Positions 49,231-61,575 of a DNA stretch of 64,000 nt are shown here, piece by piece. This stretch comes from Epiperipatus broadwayi (Eukaryota; Onychophora; Udeonychophora; Euonychophora; Peripatidae). The notes below the pieces were generated by a model, which was not told where the DNA came from, did not search any database, and saw only the letters and a list, made by a program, of their open reading frames with translations. The first letter of the stretch is position 1; each line of letters opens with the position of its first letter. Location: the NCBI GenBank assembly GCA_028023455.1, contig JAQFVV010012416.1, forward strand, positions 3,081,594 through 3,145,593, written 5' to 3'. The position numbers and the translations under genes are program-made.

Positions 49231-49365
49231 ATATTTACTAAGGCAATAAACCTAAAGCATGTGCGGTTGAAAATGCGAAGGTAAGGACCTCTACAGGTCT
49301 TAACCACAAAACCCTACCTTCGCATTTTCAACTGCACATGCTTTAGATTTATTGCCTTAGTAAAT
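49231..49365. mobile_element. Palindromic MITE-like element, second copy
   Basis: Arms 49231-49284 and about 49311-49365 are near-perfect inverted repeats with the ends aatatttactaaggcaataa shared with 21076-21255 and the tandem units. Core reads gacctctacaggtcttaacc. Flanking gtgcattaaataaatttata is also family sequence in opposite orientation. Confidence 0.85.
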
Positions 49366-50651
49366 ATTGTAATGAATGTGCATTAAATAAATTTATAATT
49401 ACAACTTTTAATAAATGGTAATATGTTTTACTTTATTTAATTTATGTATACATTAAGCCATACATAATTAATTGTTCAATTTATGTATTATTATATATGT
49501 TACTCAATATTCTACAAGATAAAAAATGAATTATTTATATTAGCAAAATAGTAAGGTGAGCATTAAGAATTAAACATCTTCCTTCCTCCCCCCCCTCTTT
49601 CTCTCTCTATATAATAAAGAATAGAAATGATGAGATTATATACATATCAACAGATATAACTTTTAGCTTTTAATGTGGTCAAGAAACTATCAATCATTTC
49701 TAACTGACAATCCCTGAGGCTAAATTCATTTCTTTTTAGCATATATTAGATCTCTTTTGTTGAAGTAAAAAGAGATCCTATTTTATTTCAAACCCATTCT
49801 TACATGGATTTAAACCCAAAAAGCAATTTTTATAGGTGTAAGAATATGAAAGAATAGTAACTTTCTTGACGTTATGAAAATAATATTTTACATTTCCCTA
49901 GAGAATTGTATATGTTGTATTAAATATTTTCATGAATTGTTATTATAGTAAAAAAAAGAAATGGGGAAATTATAATCATGTAAACAGAGATAACTTTTAG
50001 TTTTTGATGTTGCCAGGAAATGATCAATTACTACTAATTGACAATTACTAAGATTAAATGCATGTTCTCATTTACCCATAAAAGCTCTTTTGTTAGACTT
50101 AAATTGATAGTTTCTTGGCAATATTAAAAATTAAAAGTTATCTCTATTTACATGGATATGATCTAATTTCTATTCTTTATTATAATAACATTCTATGAAA
50201 ATATTTAATTTAACACACACACAGCCACATATATATAACTTTTCCATTGTTTATTTTACCAAAGATAAAATGTTAAGATAATTTAAGAAATATAATATCA
50301 CTATTAAATCTGCATTATATTACAATGATATTTTGTATTTCTGTAATCAGTACATGGTTAATCAACTGACCAGTCTTAGCTATCAATAGTCAAATACCAA
50401 TTTCCAATTAATATTAAATGACTAAGCAAATTAGCTGTTTACCTAAACAATATTTTTAGATCATGGTTCTTTTAAAGAAATTTCATGATTGGCCCAGTCT
50501 GAATCAAACTACATGCTATATACACATGTGAATATGTTTTAACTACAAGGACTATTTCATCATATGATTTAACAACTTTCATAGTTATACAATATTCATT
50601 GTTTATTTAAATATAAAAATGGCTAAATATTATTAATTATGAGTTGAGTTT
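49366..50651. other. Unassigned AT-rich sequence
   Basis: Two related stretches near 49600-49700 and 49950-50180 share aaatgatgagattat/ taacttttagcttttaatg words, in direct and inverse sense, suggesting a decayed repeat. A C run and CT repeat lie at 49588-49604. Confidence 0.4.
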
Positions 50652-50666
50652 AAATCTAGAGCAGTT

Positions 50667-50770
50667 TTTTTAAAGTGTCATAGCATCGGCCGGGATGCGA
50701 ACCCACAACCCAGGCAACTGCCTGCAAGTGCAAGGCAGTCATGCTGACCTCTCGACCACCAATGCAAGAC
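50667..50770 (-). mobile_element. tRNA-derived SINE with 15-bp target duplication
   Basis: Minus strand contains the GTGGTCGAGAGGTCAGCATG A-box region and B box GGGTTCGCATCCCGG, then CCGATGCTATGACAC and an A/T-rich tail. Perfect target duplication aaatctagagcagtt at 50652-50666 and 50771-50785. It has an internal repeat (caagtgcaag) not found in other copies. Confidence 0.9.
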
Positions 50771-50785
50771 AAATCTAGAGCAGTT

Positions 50786-51449
50786 AAACTATATTTCCAT
50801 ATGCATATTTTTATTTTTTTGTATAGTAATCTTGGTTAGGAAAATGTGTATTTAAAATGGCAACAATCTAGAGAGGATAGTAAAAATACTGATAAAGAAA
50901 AAAGTATGACATCACAAAACTCTACAATAAAATAAATGGGTTATGGAAGAAATAATAAATAAAAAGTAAGAGACTTGTATGTTAAAGATACAAATAGACA
51001 TAATAAAGATATTAATTTTTATGATCAAGAACAAAGTGTTTATAATAGCACATTCAAAAAAAATTGATTGATGATGATAAGACTAGAAACAGTTCATATT
51101 TTTATCAAAGAATGCCAAAATGTATATCCAAGTTTTCACCGATTTAATTATGATATATTATTAAGTAAAAGATATTATAATCAGAATCTCTTAACAAGTA
51201 TATGATTCCTACAAAAAAGATTTTCAACTACAATATCTATCCATGCCTACCCACCTGCTATGTATAAGTGTAATAATGTGTGACATCACAAAAATCATCA
51301 GTTTGATTAATTTAGTTTTCTGAAAAACTTACTCAAAACAAAAATAAAATTATACTTGCAAGAACATATGTCAATGTGGATGTTTGTGACATCAGAGATT
51401 AATAATTGTTGATATCCATCCAACTTGAACATAAACTATGATGTATATA
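50786..51449. other. Unassigned AT-rich sequence
   Basis: Nothing recognised. Confidence 0.5.
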
Positions 51450-51560
51450 ATCAGGTTGCCTTGGCAACAGATTGAGATTATTAATTGTTAATAATATTGG
51501 GATTGTCTAAATGTTGACTGTTTTTTAATGATTTTATACATATAGATATAAAGAAGTAAA
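51450..51560. repeat. Dispersed repeat G, copy 2
   Basis: Matches 31832-31935 in the same orientation (gagatt, ttaattgtta, attgggattgtctaa). Confidence 0.6.
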
Positions 51561-51899
51561 TATAACTTTTTACAGTGATAATAGAAACAGTATTCTGTAA
51601 TGAATTCTTATAATTGGTTTTATTGATAATCTCTAATTACATTTATTTTTTATTCTATGTATAATATTTGTACTTTTGTTCTTTTTAAGTAATAATTTAT
51701 ATATATTTATTTGTCGTAATATATATATTTTATATTATGCTTATGCAATAACTATATGTGCTCACATATACTTTAATTGATATTATTTTGAAATAATATC
51801 CGATTTTAGATGTTAAATGTGAATAAAAGTAATACTTTATTGACTATGTAAGCCATAAAATGCAGGAATACAGTTGCTTATTTATATTTGACTTAATTT

Positions 51900-52002
51900 T
51901 TTTTTCATGTGTCATAGCATCGTCTGGGAAGCGAACCCACTAACCTGGGACAACTACTTGTAAGGCAATCGCGCTAACCTCTCGACCACTGATGCTTGAC
52001 AA
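51900..52002 (-). mobile_element. tRNA-derived SINE with 14-bp target duplication
   Basis: Minus strand holds the A-box region GTGGTCGAGAGGTTAGC and B box GGGTTCGCTTCCC. Perfect duplication atttgacttaattt at 51886-51899 and 52003-52016. Confidence 0.9.
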
Positions 52003-52016
52003 ATTTGACTTAATTT

Positions 52017-54134
52017 AAATGTGAATTTCCATAATTGACATTGTTTCCAGTTTAACCATATTGAAGCAAGTTTTTAAACATTTATTATTTAATTTCATTG
52101 TAAGATTCTGTAGCTTTTTTATCACAAATATATTTCAACTCTAACTTATTTCTATTATGTGTTTATTTAGTTGTATATATTGGATCATAATCTTCTACTT
52201 AGCTAGATAACTAGTATATGTATAGAAATGTACAGAATGAAGAGTTAAAACTCTTATGGACTCTTGTGAAGTAATATTTATTATTTTTAGAATTAAATTA
52301 AGCCGATTTTGAAAATTTAATTTTTTATGTCAAATTAATATTTGATCATTCCAATTAAAACATAAATGAGCAAATACATGGTGCCTTTTTTTTCATTGCT
52401 CATCAACTAAAAAGCACCCAAAGCAACAAAAATATTTTAGCACTACATACATATGGCTGTGTGTAATAATGTAATTCAAAACATGAATATATACATTTAT
52501 AATATTAAACACAATCATTTTTTAAATAGTAAATGCTATTATATTAAACAATACACACCCCCACTTCAATATTTAACAATACAGTAATAAGAAAAGGATC
52601 CTTTTCTTATTGGTTATTGTTGTGATTGGTTAGGCTTGCAGGTTCATTTCCAAACCAACAGATACAAAAAGAATAACTATTCAGCAATTAATATATACAA
52701 TTTATTAGTCCAAAAAATATACACACATTAGTTGAATAAATGACTAAAGATAGTTGACACACTTGAATGCTGAGATAGTCGTGTGATGTATGGAACTCGC
52801 TTCCAGCTAATGATTAACCTGTGTTGTGAGTTCTGGTAAGACTCTTCCAGCTATGTAGTTAACTTGCCTCGAGTTGGCTCTAATTCGGATGTAGCAGTTT
52901 CCAGTTCATAGTTGGACTTGCCTCACTGTGTGGACATCATGATAATGTATAAAGAAATACCTTTGCTGATGGCAAAGGTATTAATGGAGACACGTTCTGT
53001 CATTCAGGTTAACAGAAGTAATTGCTCTCTGCCTTGCCTCCAAAAGGCTGAGTATTTAATGGCAGATCCCCTATCTTACTGGAAACATGCAGATTCAGTG
53101 TGTGAACCCCAGTGAAGGTTTTAATCCCTTTGTATAGCAAGTGGGTGCTAGCCAATCAGGCAAGGAATCTGGAATAGTCCACTTCTGAAGGTAGGGTCAG
53201 ATATAACAGTTATTTTTATATATAAAGAATATTGTCTTGAATACTTAAAGTAGAAGTGTGAATATTAATCAATCCAATTATTTTATTTTATGCATTTATA
53301 TGTGTAATGTTGATTATATTGTTGAAGGTAAAATAATGTCTAATAGGGGGGGAGGGGTAAATGTAGTTAAAAGTCATGTGATGTATAAATCTATATGTCT
53401 TGAAAGGGTCTCAATAAGAGATGAAAACCGGGTTGATAATTAAATAATTGTAAATATAATTAGTTGTTTGTTTCAATTTTATTTAGAAGGATTATTCTAT
53501 TAAGTATATATCAATAACAACATTGTAGATAAATAATTATTTTTATATTGGATATTTGTCCATTGTATATAATTATTTTATTGTTTTTATATTGATTAAA
53601 CAGATTGATTTTTATTCTGCTTAATAAATATTTCAAATGGTCTTAATATATAATAAAGTAATACACAACATTAAACACAAATGTTTAATAAACATAAAAA
53701 TTGATTAATATTCATATCCTCTGTTTTAATACACTCTTTTTCATATATAAAAAGATCCAATATGAAAGTGATTTCATTTTCTTGTTACTATATTGATGAA
53801 TATTGAGGTAGGAATGTGTAATACTTAATATACCAGCATTTTACTGTTTTAAAAAAATGATTACTTTAATGTTATATATGTATATTGTATATAACTTAAG
53901 CCAGTAACATGAGTTTAATAAAACACTTTATATTTTATTCAGACAAATTTGAATTTATGTCTTTCTTTTTTTGTTATAACATGTTTATTTAATTCATGCT
54001 ATTCCTTTTGCTCTATTTTTTAAACAAATATAATAAAAACTGTTTAATTTGAATGTGGATTATTTACAGCTGTTTTAGATTTAAATTCTAGTACGTTCCT
54101 ACATTTAGATTATATATTTAAATGTTAAATAGAT
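52017..54134. other. Unassigned sequence with a GC-richer segment
   Basis: Mostly AT-rich. 52610-53200 is clearly richer in GC and has inverted CCAAT words (gtgattggttagg at 52624, ccaatcaggcaagg at 53153). One 67-codon open frame at 52912-53115 (+) has no recognised domain. A regulatory region or LTR fragment is possible but unsupported. A G run lies at 53346. Confidence 0.4.
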
Positions 54135-54272
54135 ACTTTAGTATTAGACCTGCTGTAAATTATTACAGCCATACTGAGTTAGAGTTAAGTTTAGAATTAG
54201 GGTTAGATTTAGAGTTAGAATTAAGGTTAGGGTTGAAGTTGGGTTTTATCATAGCAGGTCTAATACTAAAGT
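54135..54272. mobile_element. Tiny inverted-repeat element with telomere-like core
   Basis: Twenty-two-base ends actttagtattagacctgct (54135-54156) and the complement (54251-54272) enclose degenerate TTAGGG-type repeats: gagttagagttaag, gaattagggttag, ttaaggttagggttg. Total 138 bp. Confidence 0.8.
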
Positions 54273-55249
54273 GAAATATTTTAGATGATTAATAGGGATT
54301 AAATTTTTTTATAACTATCAAAGTATTTCTAATACTATCAAATATTTTTGACTCTCAAAACAAATGTTTAAAGATCCATGGAATCAATTTGAAGTTTCTT
54401 GCTAACAAAATTTATCTAAACAGTAAAATTATAATCTTTTATTAAATTTTAACTTGAAAATCTTCTCGTGCTCTAAGTGCATTATAGATGTCATCTATTA
54501 GATACTTTACAGCCTTAACCCTGAATGTGATATTTCCAACTTGTATTGCAAAGAAGCTTCATAGTAGAACTTGTTTTTCTTAAACGTAATTTAAATGTCT
54601 TAATTCCATCTATTTTTCTTTTTGATTAGATTAAATTTCTTTTATTGGTATTACATTTAAATTTTTGTTTTAGTATAGTAATTATATTTAACATGTCCAA
54701 TTCAGTTCATAGAATTACTTTTGAATTTTGCTATAGTAAATTACGTTTCAAACAAAACATTTATATAAATCTATAAGTAAGCTTGCAACAGTATAAAAAA
54801 TTAAACGTAAAGTTCTGCAATATATGAATCAGCAAAATATAATACTCAGTAATGAAAACGTAAAATAGTTTTAAGCTACTAAAGAAGTCATGACAATATT
54901 TAATCAACAAGACATATAATTTTTTTTTGTTTTAAGTACCCATCTGTGTCCTAAAAAAAGTAGGTTCAAATATTGATAAATCAAAAGAAAGTTTTCACCT
55001 TTTTGCTTGTAAATATTAAATAGATTTTTAAAATTTTAAATAATTAAATGTTATCATAATGTATTCAGTCATAACATTATGGATAAATAATCTCCAGAAT
55101 CCTTTGCTTTTTAATCATTTTGAATTGGTAATTTTTCCATTCATATATTAATATACTCCTTTTATATATCTTTCATGTCTTTGAAGATCTGTTGTCAGTT
55201 GGAAAGGTAAATATTAAATAAAAATATTAAATAAGAAGGACAATTAATT
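54273..55249. other. Unassigned AT-rich sequence
   Basis: Nothing recognised. Confidence 0.5.
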
Positions 55250-55509
55250 TATTAAAACATCACATGATCACCATTTCCTATGCTTACACAAGCTGTTAAA
55301 ACAATAGCAAACTCTCCATACATTAGTTTTATACCAATCCTTCTCATAGTATGACACTGACTGTGGTTTTTCTAAAACCAAAGACATTAACGTGTATAAA
55401 TACTAAACTGGGTTCAAATCTATATGATTATACAAGTGAATGGGCTTGGATTGAAAACATTGTGTTTTCAAGTCAGGCTCATAGTTTTTTGGTTAACCAA
55501 ATATGTAAA

Positions 55510-55799
55510 TCCTAAGATCTATGGGTAGTGCTCTCAGATCCTAAGATCTATGGGTAGTGCTCTCAGATCCTAAGATCTATGGGTAGTGCTCTCAGATCCT
55601 AAGATCTATGGGTAGTGCTCTCAGATCCTAAGATCTATGGGTAGTGCTCTCAGATCCTAAGATCTATGGGTAGTGCTCTCAAATCCTAAGATCTATGGGT
55701 AGTGCTCTCAGATCCTAAGATCTATGGGTAGTGCTCTCAGATCCTAAGTTCTATGGGTAGTGCTCTCATATCCTAAGATCTATGGGTAGTGCTCTCAGA
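55510..55799. repeat. 29-bp minisatellite, ten copies
   Basis: Unit tcctaagatctatgggtagt plus gctctcaga; exact period 29 bp with almost no variation. The unit appears once, unexpanded, in the related elements at 39214 and 41305. Confidence 0.95.
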
Positions 55800-55808
55800 T
55801 CCAAGGCT

Positions 55809-55846
55809 CCTCACTGGTGAAAGCAACAAGCTAGAAACTAGTGTGG
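55809..55846 (+). ncRNA. Degenerate hammerhead motif, family C copy 3
   Basis: CUCA, CUGGUGA (A6 changed), stem II AGC/GCU with AACAA, GAAA, CUAGUG. Both the core change and G at the cleavage position predict inactivity. Confidence 0.5.
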
Positions 55847-55994
55847 GGATATTAGATGAATAGACACTAGATAGGGGTTGTATGCACAAACCTTCTTGCA
55901 TCCATTGTTTACTAAGGTTTGCACCAGATGGCACTACTGTATGGAGAGTTTGTTATGCTGGGTTTGGGAATTGACAAGGAGGATTTAGCACAGA

Positions 55995-56110
55995 TCCTAA
56001 GATCTATGGGTAGTGCTCTCAGATCCTAAGATCTATGGGTAGTGCTCTCAGATCCTAAGATCTATGGGTAGTGCTCTCAGATCCTAAGATCTATGGGTAG
56101 TGCTCTCAGA
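55995..56110. repeat. 29-bp minisatellite, four copies
   Basis: Same unit and period as 55510-55799, upstream of the second copy of the duplicated block. Confidence 0.95.
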
Positions 56111-56120
56111 TCCAAGGCTC

Positions 56121-56158
56121 CTCACTGATGAAAGCAACAAGCTAGAAACTAGTGTGGG
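56121..56158 (+). ncRNA. Hammerhead-like motif, family C copy 4
   Basis: CUCA, complete CUGAUGA, stem II AGC/GCU with AACAA loop, GAAA, ACUAGU; but the cleavage position is G (GUG), which is normally not cleaved. Confidence 0.55.
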
Positions 56159-56261
56159 GATGTTAGATGAATAGGCACTAGATAGGGGTTGTATGCACAA
56201 ACCTTCTTGAATCCACTGTTTACTAAGGTTTGCACCAGATGGCACTACTGTATGGAGAGTT

Positions 56262-56520
56262 TGTTATGCTGTGTTTGGGAATTGACAAGGATGATTTAGA
56301 TATGAAGGCCATGAAGTTGACAAAGATTATGTTATGGAAATGGGATGGAGTATGATAGAAAAGAATATGGGAAAACTTAGGATGGGGAATGGAAAAAGAA
56401 GTCAAAGTGGCTAACGGGTTTCTCTGGGCATAGTTGCTGAAAAATTCCTGACTCCATATAAGGAGAAGTCACAGTGCATCATATCACATCATATACTGTA
56501 TGGAGAGTTTGATGCATCAC
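56262..56520 (-). repeat. Dispersed repeat F, copy 3
   Basis: Minus strand reads agcaactatgcccagagaaa, cccgttagccacttt and atactccatcccatttcc, as at 46038. It follows directly on the family C element; the phrase tgtatggagagttt recurs at 56498. Confidence 0.65.
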
Positions 56521-56540
56521 ATATATAAAAGATGAGATGA

Positions 56541-58111
56541 TTGTTTTAGAAGAATTGTTATGTGTTATAGTGGCAAGGAATGGGATAGAAGAATAGATGC
56601 CTTAATAAAAAAATAGAGAGTTGGAAAGATGAAAAATAGTATGGAGAGTGAATATATATATATTGGGCCATTACAATTTAGTCAGTAGCTAAATTTGTAG
56701 TAATGTGCATGAAAGAAAATGTAAAACAAAAATCATCATCACATTTTTATATAAAAAGAAATAGTTTAAACCCTACAAGATCAAGTTTTAAAAGCTTAAG
56801 GCAGAAAGAGAGTGGGACAACAGTTATATTCTTTAATTGTTTGTGTGTTGATAGAAAACTCAAAAAGAGTAATACACACATTTAACTATTCAATATTTAA
56901 ATTTTTTTTTGTTAAAAAGTAAAGTAATAATGCATATGTATAGGCAATGTGTGTGTAAGCTGTTTAATTGTCCTTGTATATTTCAAATATTAAACTCTCT
57001 TCAAGGCTAACCTACATTTGATAAATTCTAATGTTTTATTCTATTTCTATTTTATTATTCTATTCCTATATTTTATTCTTTGTCTATGATTATAATTTGG
57101 GGCTTAAAAGTTGTAGTTTGGGGTTTAAAAATTGTAAGAGTTTAATGTAGATATTAAAATCATAATTTCTAAAAAGCATTTAGATTGTTTTATAAGCCTG
57201 TTTTATAAATAATTTGAATGAGTGTGTGTGTACATTGCATACATAAACTACATTTTTATTTATTAAATATTGAAAGAGAAAGAAGAAAATCTGTTAAATT
57301 ATTTTTTTTTATTCAACAATTTTGTATTATAAGGGTTGTTTTTCTGTTAAAACTTAGAGATGATGTGAGAAGTCTAATTTTAAAAGTGTCTCATCCTAAG
57401 ATCAAAAGAAAGAAACTCAAATTTGAGATGTTACAAAGGTGTAAAAAAGGATTAAGACTATTTTTTTCCTTCAAAACAAAAGTTTGTCTAAAAATCAGGA
57501 TAGTGAGATTTTTCATACTATCCAGCTAAAAAACAATTTGGTTGAAAATAAGTTATAAATCTAATTAAAAGAGGTGGTCAAAAATAGAAAAAAATCGAAT
57601 ATAAAAGCAGTCTGGAAAATCAGTTGATAATATAGAGGTTTTTAAAAATATTAAAACTAAGGGACAAACGTTTGGTTCATCAGATATCAATTTTAAAATC
57701 ATTATTTTTTAATATAAAGTTTTTTAAGGTTAAAATATGGGGATGTTGGGCTAAAAATATATATATATTCTCATTTGGAGAGTCCCAGGACCTGCCAGAA
57801 CCAGCACGTCATATAAAGAAAAAAAATGAAATGTCTGAAATTATAATATTCTACACCTTCTTACTGACTGAGAGAAATAAGATGTTTTTAAATAGAAAGA
57901 AGAAAGCATTCACCTGCATTTGAAGGTGATCAGAAGAAAAATGATTAATCTACAGATAAATATTAAATCCTCGAGTTCAATTAAATCCAGTAACTGAGTT
58001 TAAACCCAAGAAAAATTATAAATGTGAAAACAACTGCTGTACTTCATCCACTAAAAGAATCATGCTTGACAGGAAGAGAAGAAAAGTTAATATAATGATT
58101 TCCAAATTGTC
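56541..58111. other. Unassigned sequence with several short open frames
   Basis: Open frames at 56703-56885, 57218-57529, 57672-57923 and about 57960-58150 (+) are Lys- and Phe-rich and match no domain I know. The last is interrupted by the hAT-type MITE. A decayed gene or transposon cannot be excluded. Confidence 0.35.
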
Positions 58112-58119
58112 CACTAAAG

Positions 58120-58592
58120 CAGTGGTCTTCAACCTTTTCACACCTGCAGACCAGTAAAAATAAGGCTAAGGTTTCATGGACCAGCAGAAGTCTATAGATA
58201 AATTTTCTTAAAGATATAAACAGCTTAGCCTTAAATGAAGTTATATATATATATATATATATGGAGTTTGTATAATAAAAAACTTTTTTTTTTAATTTTG
58301 AATTTTTTTAGAAAAGTAATAAAAAATTTAATTCTATCCCCCCCCCCCATAACATCTGTGATAACTAGAAAAACAAATTAATTTATGTATGATTGATTAG
58401 ATTTTGTTCTGTTTTTTTTTTAATCAGGTAAAAGTGCGATGAAAAAATAAATAAAAATTGTTTATATTAATTAAAAGTTTAAAATCTTATTATTTTGTTA
58501 TTAAAAACTTTCTTGCCAGTCTAGTAGTGTGGACCAGCAAAAAACTTCTATGGCCCGGCACCAGGCCACAAACCGGTGGTTGAAGACCACTG
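58120..58592. mobile_element. hAT-type MITE with 8-bp target duplication
   Basis: Fifteen-base perfect terminal inverted repeats CAGTGGTCTTCAACC, further weaker subterminal pairing (ggaccagca, gccggtttgtggcc), and a perfect 8-bp duplication cactaaag at 58112-58119 and 58593-58600. CAGTGG ends and an 8-bp duplication define hAT-superfamily elements. 473 bp, no ORF, with a TA run at 58241-58261 and a C run at 58339-58348. Confidence 0.93.
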
Positions 58593-58600
58593 CACTAAAG

Positions 58601-60916
58601 CAAATAACCTCAATAGAATCATCATCATCAAATAATTATACACCTCAGGAAAAAGATTGTTCCAAGAAAAAAACGGAAATTGTGGCTGCAAAAGTATAGA
58701 CATTAAACAAGATAAATTTGAATTATTGGAAGTCACTACAAAGAATAGAACTGGTAATATAAATTTTTCTTTTATATATTTTCTTTATGATATCAGAGAC
58801 TTAGTAAAAGTTTAGCAACAGAGTGGTATATTTTTGTTTAAAGAACTTTTAAAACAACCAAGATCAATTGAAACCCAGAATTTCTTAATAATGATAAACA
58901 TAAGCTTCATTAATGATTTTATATGTACTAAAATTATGATTGTCTATTAACTTAAAGTTATAAATGTTATTAATATGTAACATATTTTTTTTGTTATTGT
59001 TATTTTGTTTTAAATAATATTTTTGTTATTATGGGGACAAAACACACACATACATAATAATATAATACTTGTTGCATATATGTAATTGTGTGTGAATGTA
59101 AAACAATAGGCAATATTAAGAATATTAGAGTATTGTGTTTTAAGTTAAAGTATAGCATTTCAGAGGGTAGAAGGAAGAGGGAGAAAAATAATTTAAAACT
59201 TGTTCTGGAAATCTTGCTCTTTCACTTCTACTAACATTTTTTTTATCATTCTGCTTTACATGTTAGATTATAAAGTATGTGTGCCAAAGAGTGAATATTT
59301 TTTCAAAGAGTGAATATTTTTTTTTATGAAATATTTTTTTGTGAATTGAAAACTTTAGCAAACTTAGTATCCAATTTGAAATACATTTGACGAGAAAGGG
59401 GAAAGAATTTAAAATTAATGTTATGATTTTAAAACAGTCGATTATGATTATTGTTGTTATTGTTAATATCAATTTTCATGTAGATATAGAAATTTTTATG
59501 TATATGTTAGAAATGCAGTAATAAATGTTAATTTGTTTCAGTAAACGAGGCGTATATATTTCATTGAGAGTATTTTATTTATTGGTTGTGATCATTCATC
59601 ACTAATGGTTGAATATTAGTTATTTAAGATATGATTAAATATGCTACGATTAACAATAGTTATGAATTTCTTTAAGAATTAAATTTTATGATTGGGCTTA
59701 GTTCTAAAGCTGTGGTTGAAACAATTATCATTATCATTGTCATTATCGTCATCATCACATTTTACTTAATGAGATAGATAAATGTTTAAAGGCCATAAAT
59801 AAATAGTAATTTCATGGTATTTAGTTGACATTTTTAAATAAATATTATAACCACCATCTCATAATCTATATCATGCAAGGATGAGTGAATTGCCATCCTA
59901 AATTAATAATATAATTCTGAACTAGTAAAACTTATAAAAAATATTGAAATGCATTTATTATGTTAAGATCTGGGAAATGATTTCTGTCTAATGAAATTTA
60001 TATACTCCACTTTAGTTTAAGGATGATTTATGTTTACCTAAATATTGGTGCATCCAGTGATATGGATCTAAAAGCAAAATCCTCCATTTTTATTAGAAAT
60101 AAATTACCAAAAAGGGATTCAAACCTGGTACATGTGAAAAGGTTATAAGATGTAACTATGTCTAGGTTCAGATAATCTAGTGGTGCCCTGCTAGACCATA
60201 TTCACTTGTTATTTACTTAAATATACATTTGACATCAAACCAAGAGATGAAAGGGGATCAAATCTACTGTCTGTATACCTGAGAAGATATTTTATTGAGT
60301 TACCAGTGTACTCACCCACTTGATACTATTTCCGGAGTTATAGTAGTTTGTTTTTAATCATTGTTTAGAATTTCTACTTGTTTACTGATGATACAAGGCC
60401 TACCTAACTAGGGTTTGAAATAGGCCAGACACCTTAACTGACTAGTCTCCAGGCATTATTGTTTCTAATTATTGATATGATGATATCTTTAGAAATCTAA
60501 TTATAGAAATATGTTTCATTTAATCCAATGTCCCTTAATATGATTGATAACTCAGTCTGATCTTTTGTTTAATAGCCACTACTCAGGTTAAATAATTCTT
60601 TTCTTTTTGATATAAAATAAAATCTACAATTCTTTTTTGTTTATTAAGTTATAATATTTGAATATTTGAGATTTTAATAATATTTGGATTTTTGATACTT
60701 GTATCGGATCTTTTGATCTACATTATTTATGTTACAATGACAATATGTTTGAGATAAGCATATATTCATTCTCATCATTTTAATATTTTTGTTCCATGAC
60801 TATTATAGCTACTATCCAGGTATAAAATGGTAAAATGGTAATATTTATATTTGAATTCTTTTGAGCAATTATTTTATGTTACAATTAAATCTTTTGATCT
60901 ACCTTTATTTATGTTA

Positions 60917-60918
<2 letters not shown>
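58601..60918. other. Unassigned AT-rich sequence
   Basis: Includes a short ATC-rich tract near 59725-59760. Near 60708 and 60887 the phrase atcttttgatctac...tttatgttac occurs twice, about 180 bp apart, a degenerate duplication. Nothing coding. Confidence 0.45.

Positions 60919-60957
<39 letters not shown>
60919..60957. repeat. TA microsatellite
   Basis: About 19 TA units. Confidence 0.95.
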
Positions 60958-60959
<2 letters not shown>

Positions 60960-61095
60960 TAAACAGAATACTGGATGTAAGTTAATTTATGATAATAGCA
61001 AGGAAAGCAGTTTATTGTTTAAGGCTTGAACATGATTACTAGTAACAAGGGAATATACACATTAATGGAAAAATATGGCTGATTTAGTCTGCAGC

Positions 61096-61575
61096 TTATG
61101 TAAGGAATGTATCATATTTATTATATGAAAACACTGTTAATTTCTTTATCAATCCCTTTCCTTTCTTTGCTTCATTTATCATTTTTTTCTCCCATTCATC
61201 CAAGCAGTTTCCCTGATTACTTAATACAATTTCCAAATAGTTATACCTATTCACCACATGTATGATGATATCCCCCAATAAAAATTCTTTGTCTTCTCTT
61301 TCCCCAGTATTAATCATCATTACTTTTGATTTTTCTTCACTAAACTTAATCCCCATCTCTTTACCCACCCTTGTGCATGTCCTCAGCATAACTTTCATAT
61401 CTTTCCTTCTTTCTGCACACAAAAAGACATCATTTGAAAATAAAATACCCAATAATGTATATATTTTCTTGCCACCTATTAATGGTATTTCTATACCTCT
61501 TCATAATCTTTCTATTGCTCTCTCCATTTCAATAAATGCATATTTTAATATTCTGCCATCTATTGTGCATCACTG
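61096..61575 (-). pseudogene. RTE-like reverse transcriptase fragment
   Basis: Minus strand, nearly continuous: GRILKYAFIEMERAIERL, one stop, then RGIEIPLIGGKKIYTLLG, ILFSNDVFLCAERRKD (active-site FADD changed to FSND), CTRVGKEMGIKFSEEKSKVMM, RYNYLEIVLSNQGN and NEAKKGKGLIKKL. These are the palm and thumb blocks of RTE-like non-LTR retrotransposons. The active-site change and lack of both ends show a dead fragment. It may come from the same family as the C-terminal pieces at 16409, 37625 and 38270, but they do not overlap, so this is inference. Confidence 0.8.

Larger units (their letters stand above)
55250..56261. mobile_element. Family C element, copy 3, internally expanded
   Basis: Starts acatcacatgatcaccat as in copy 1, then a left arm with caaactctccatac, gggttcaaatctatatgat, the 29-bp array, ribozyme, right arm caccagatggcactactg and tatggagagtttgttatg. 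The segment from minisatellite to right arm is then repeated (55800-55994 and 56111-56300), so one element carries two ribozyme copies and two right arms. Confidence 0.75.

Noticed and set aside
55510-56110. CRISPR-like array
   Set aside because: Units are directly adjacent with no unique spacers and the setting is an animal genome; it is a minisatellite.
57218-57923. Lys/Phe-rich open frames as a possible gene
   Set aside because: No recognisable domain, low-complexity AT-driven codons, and no start or splice context that stands out.
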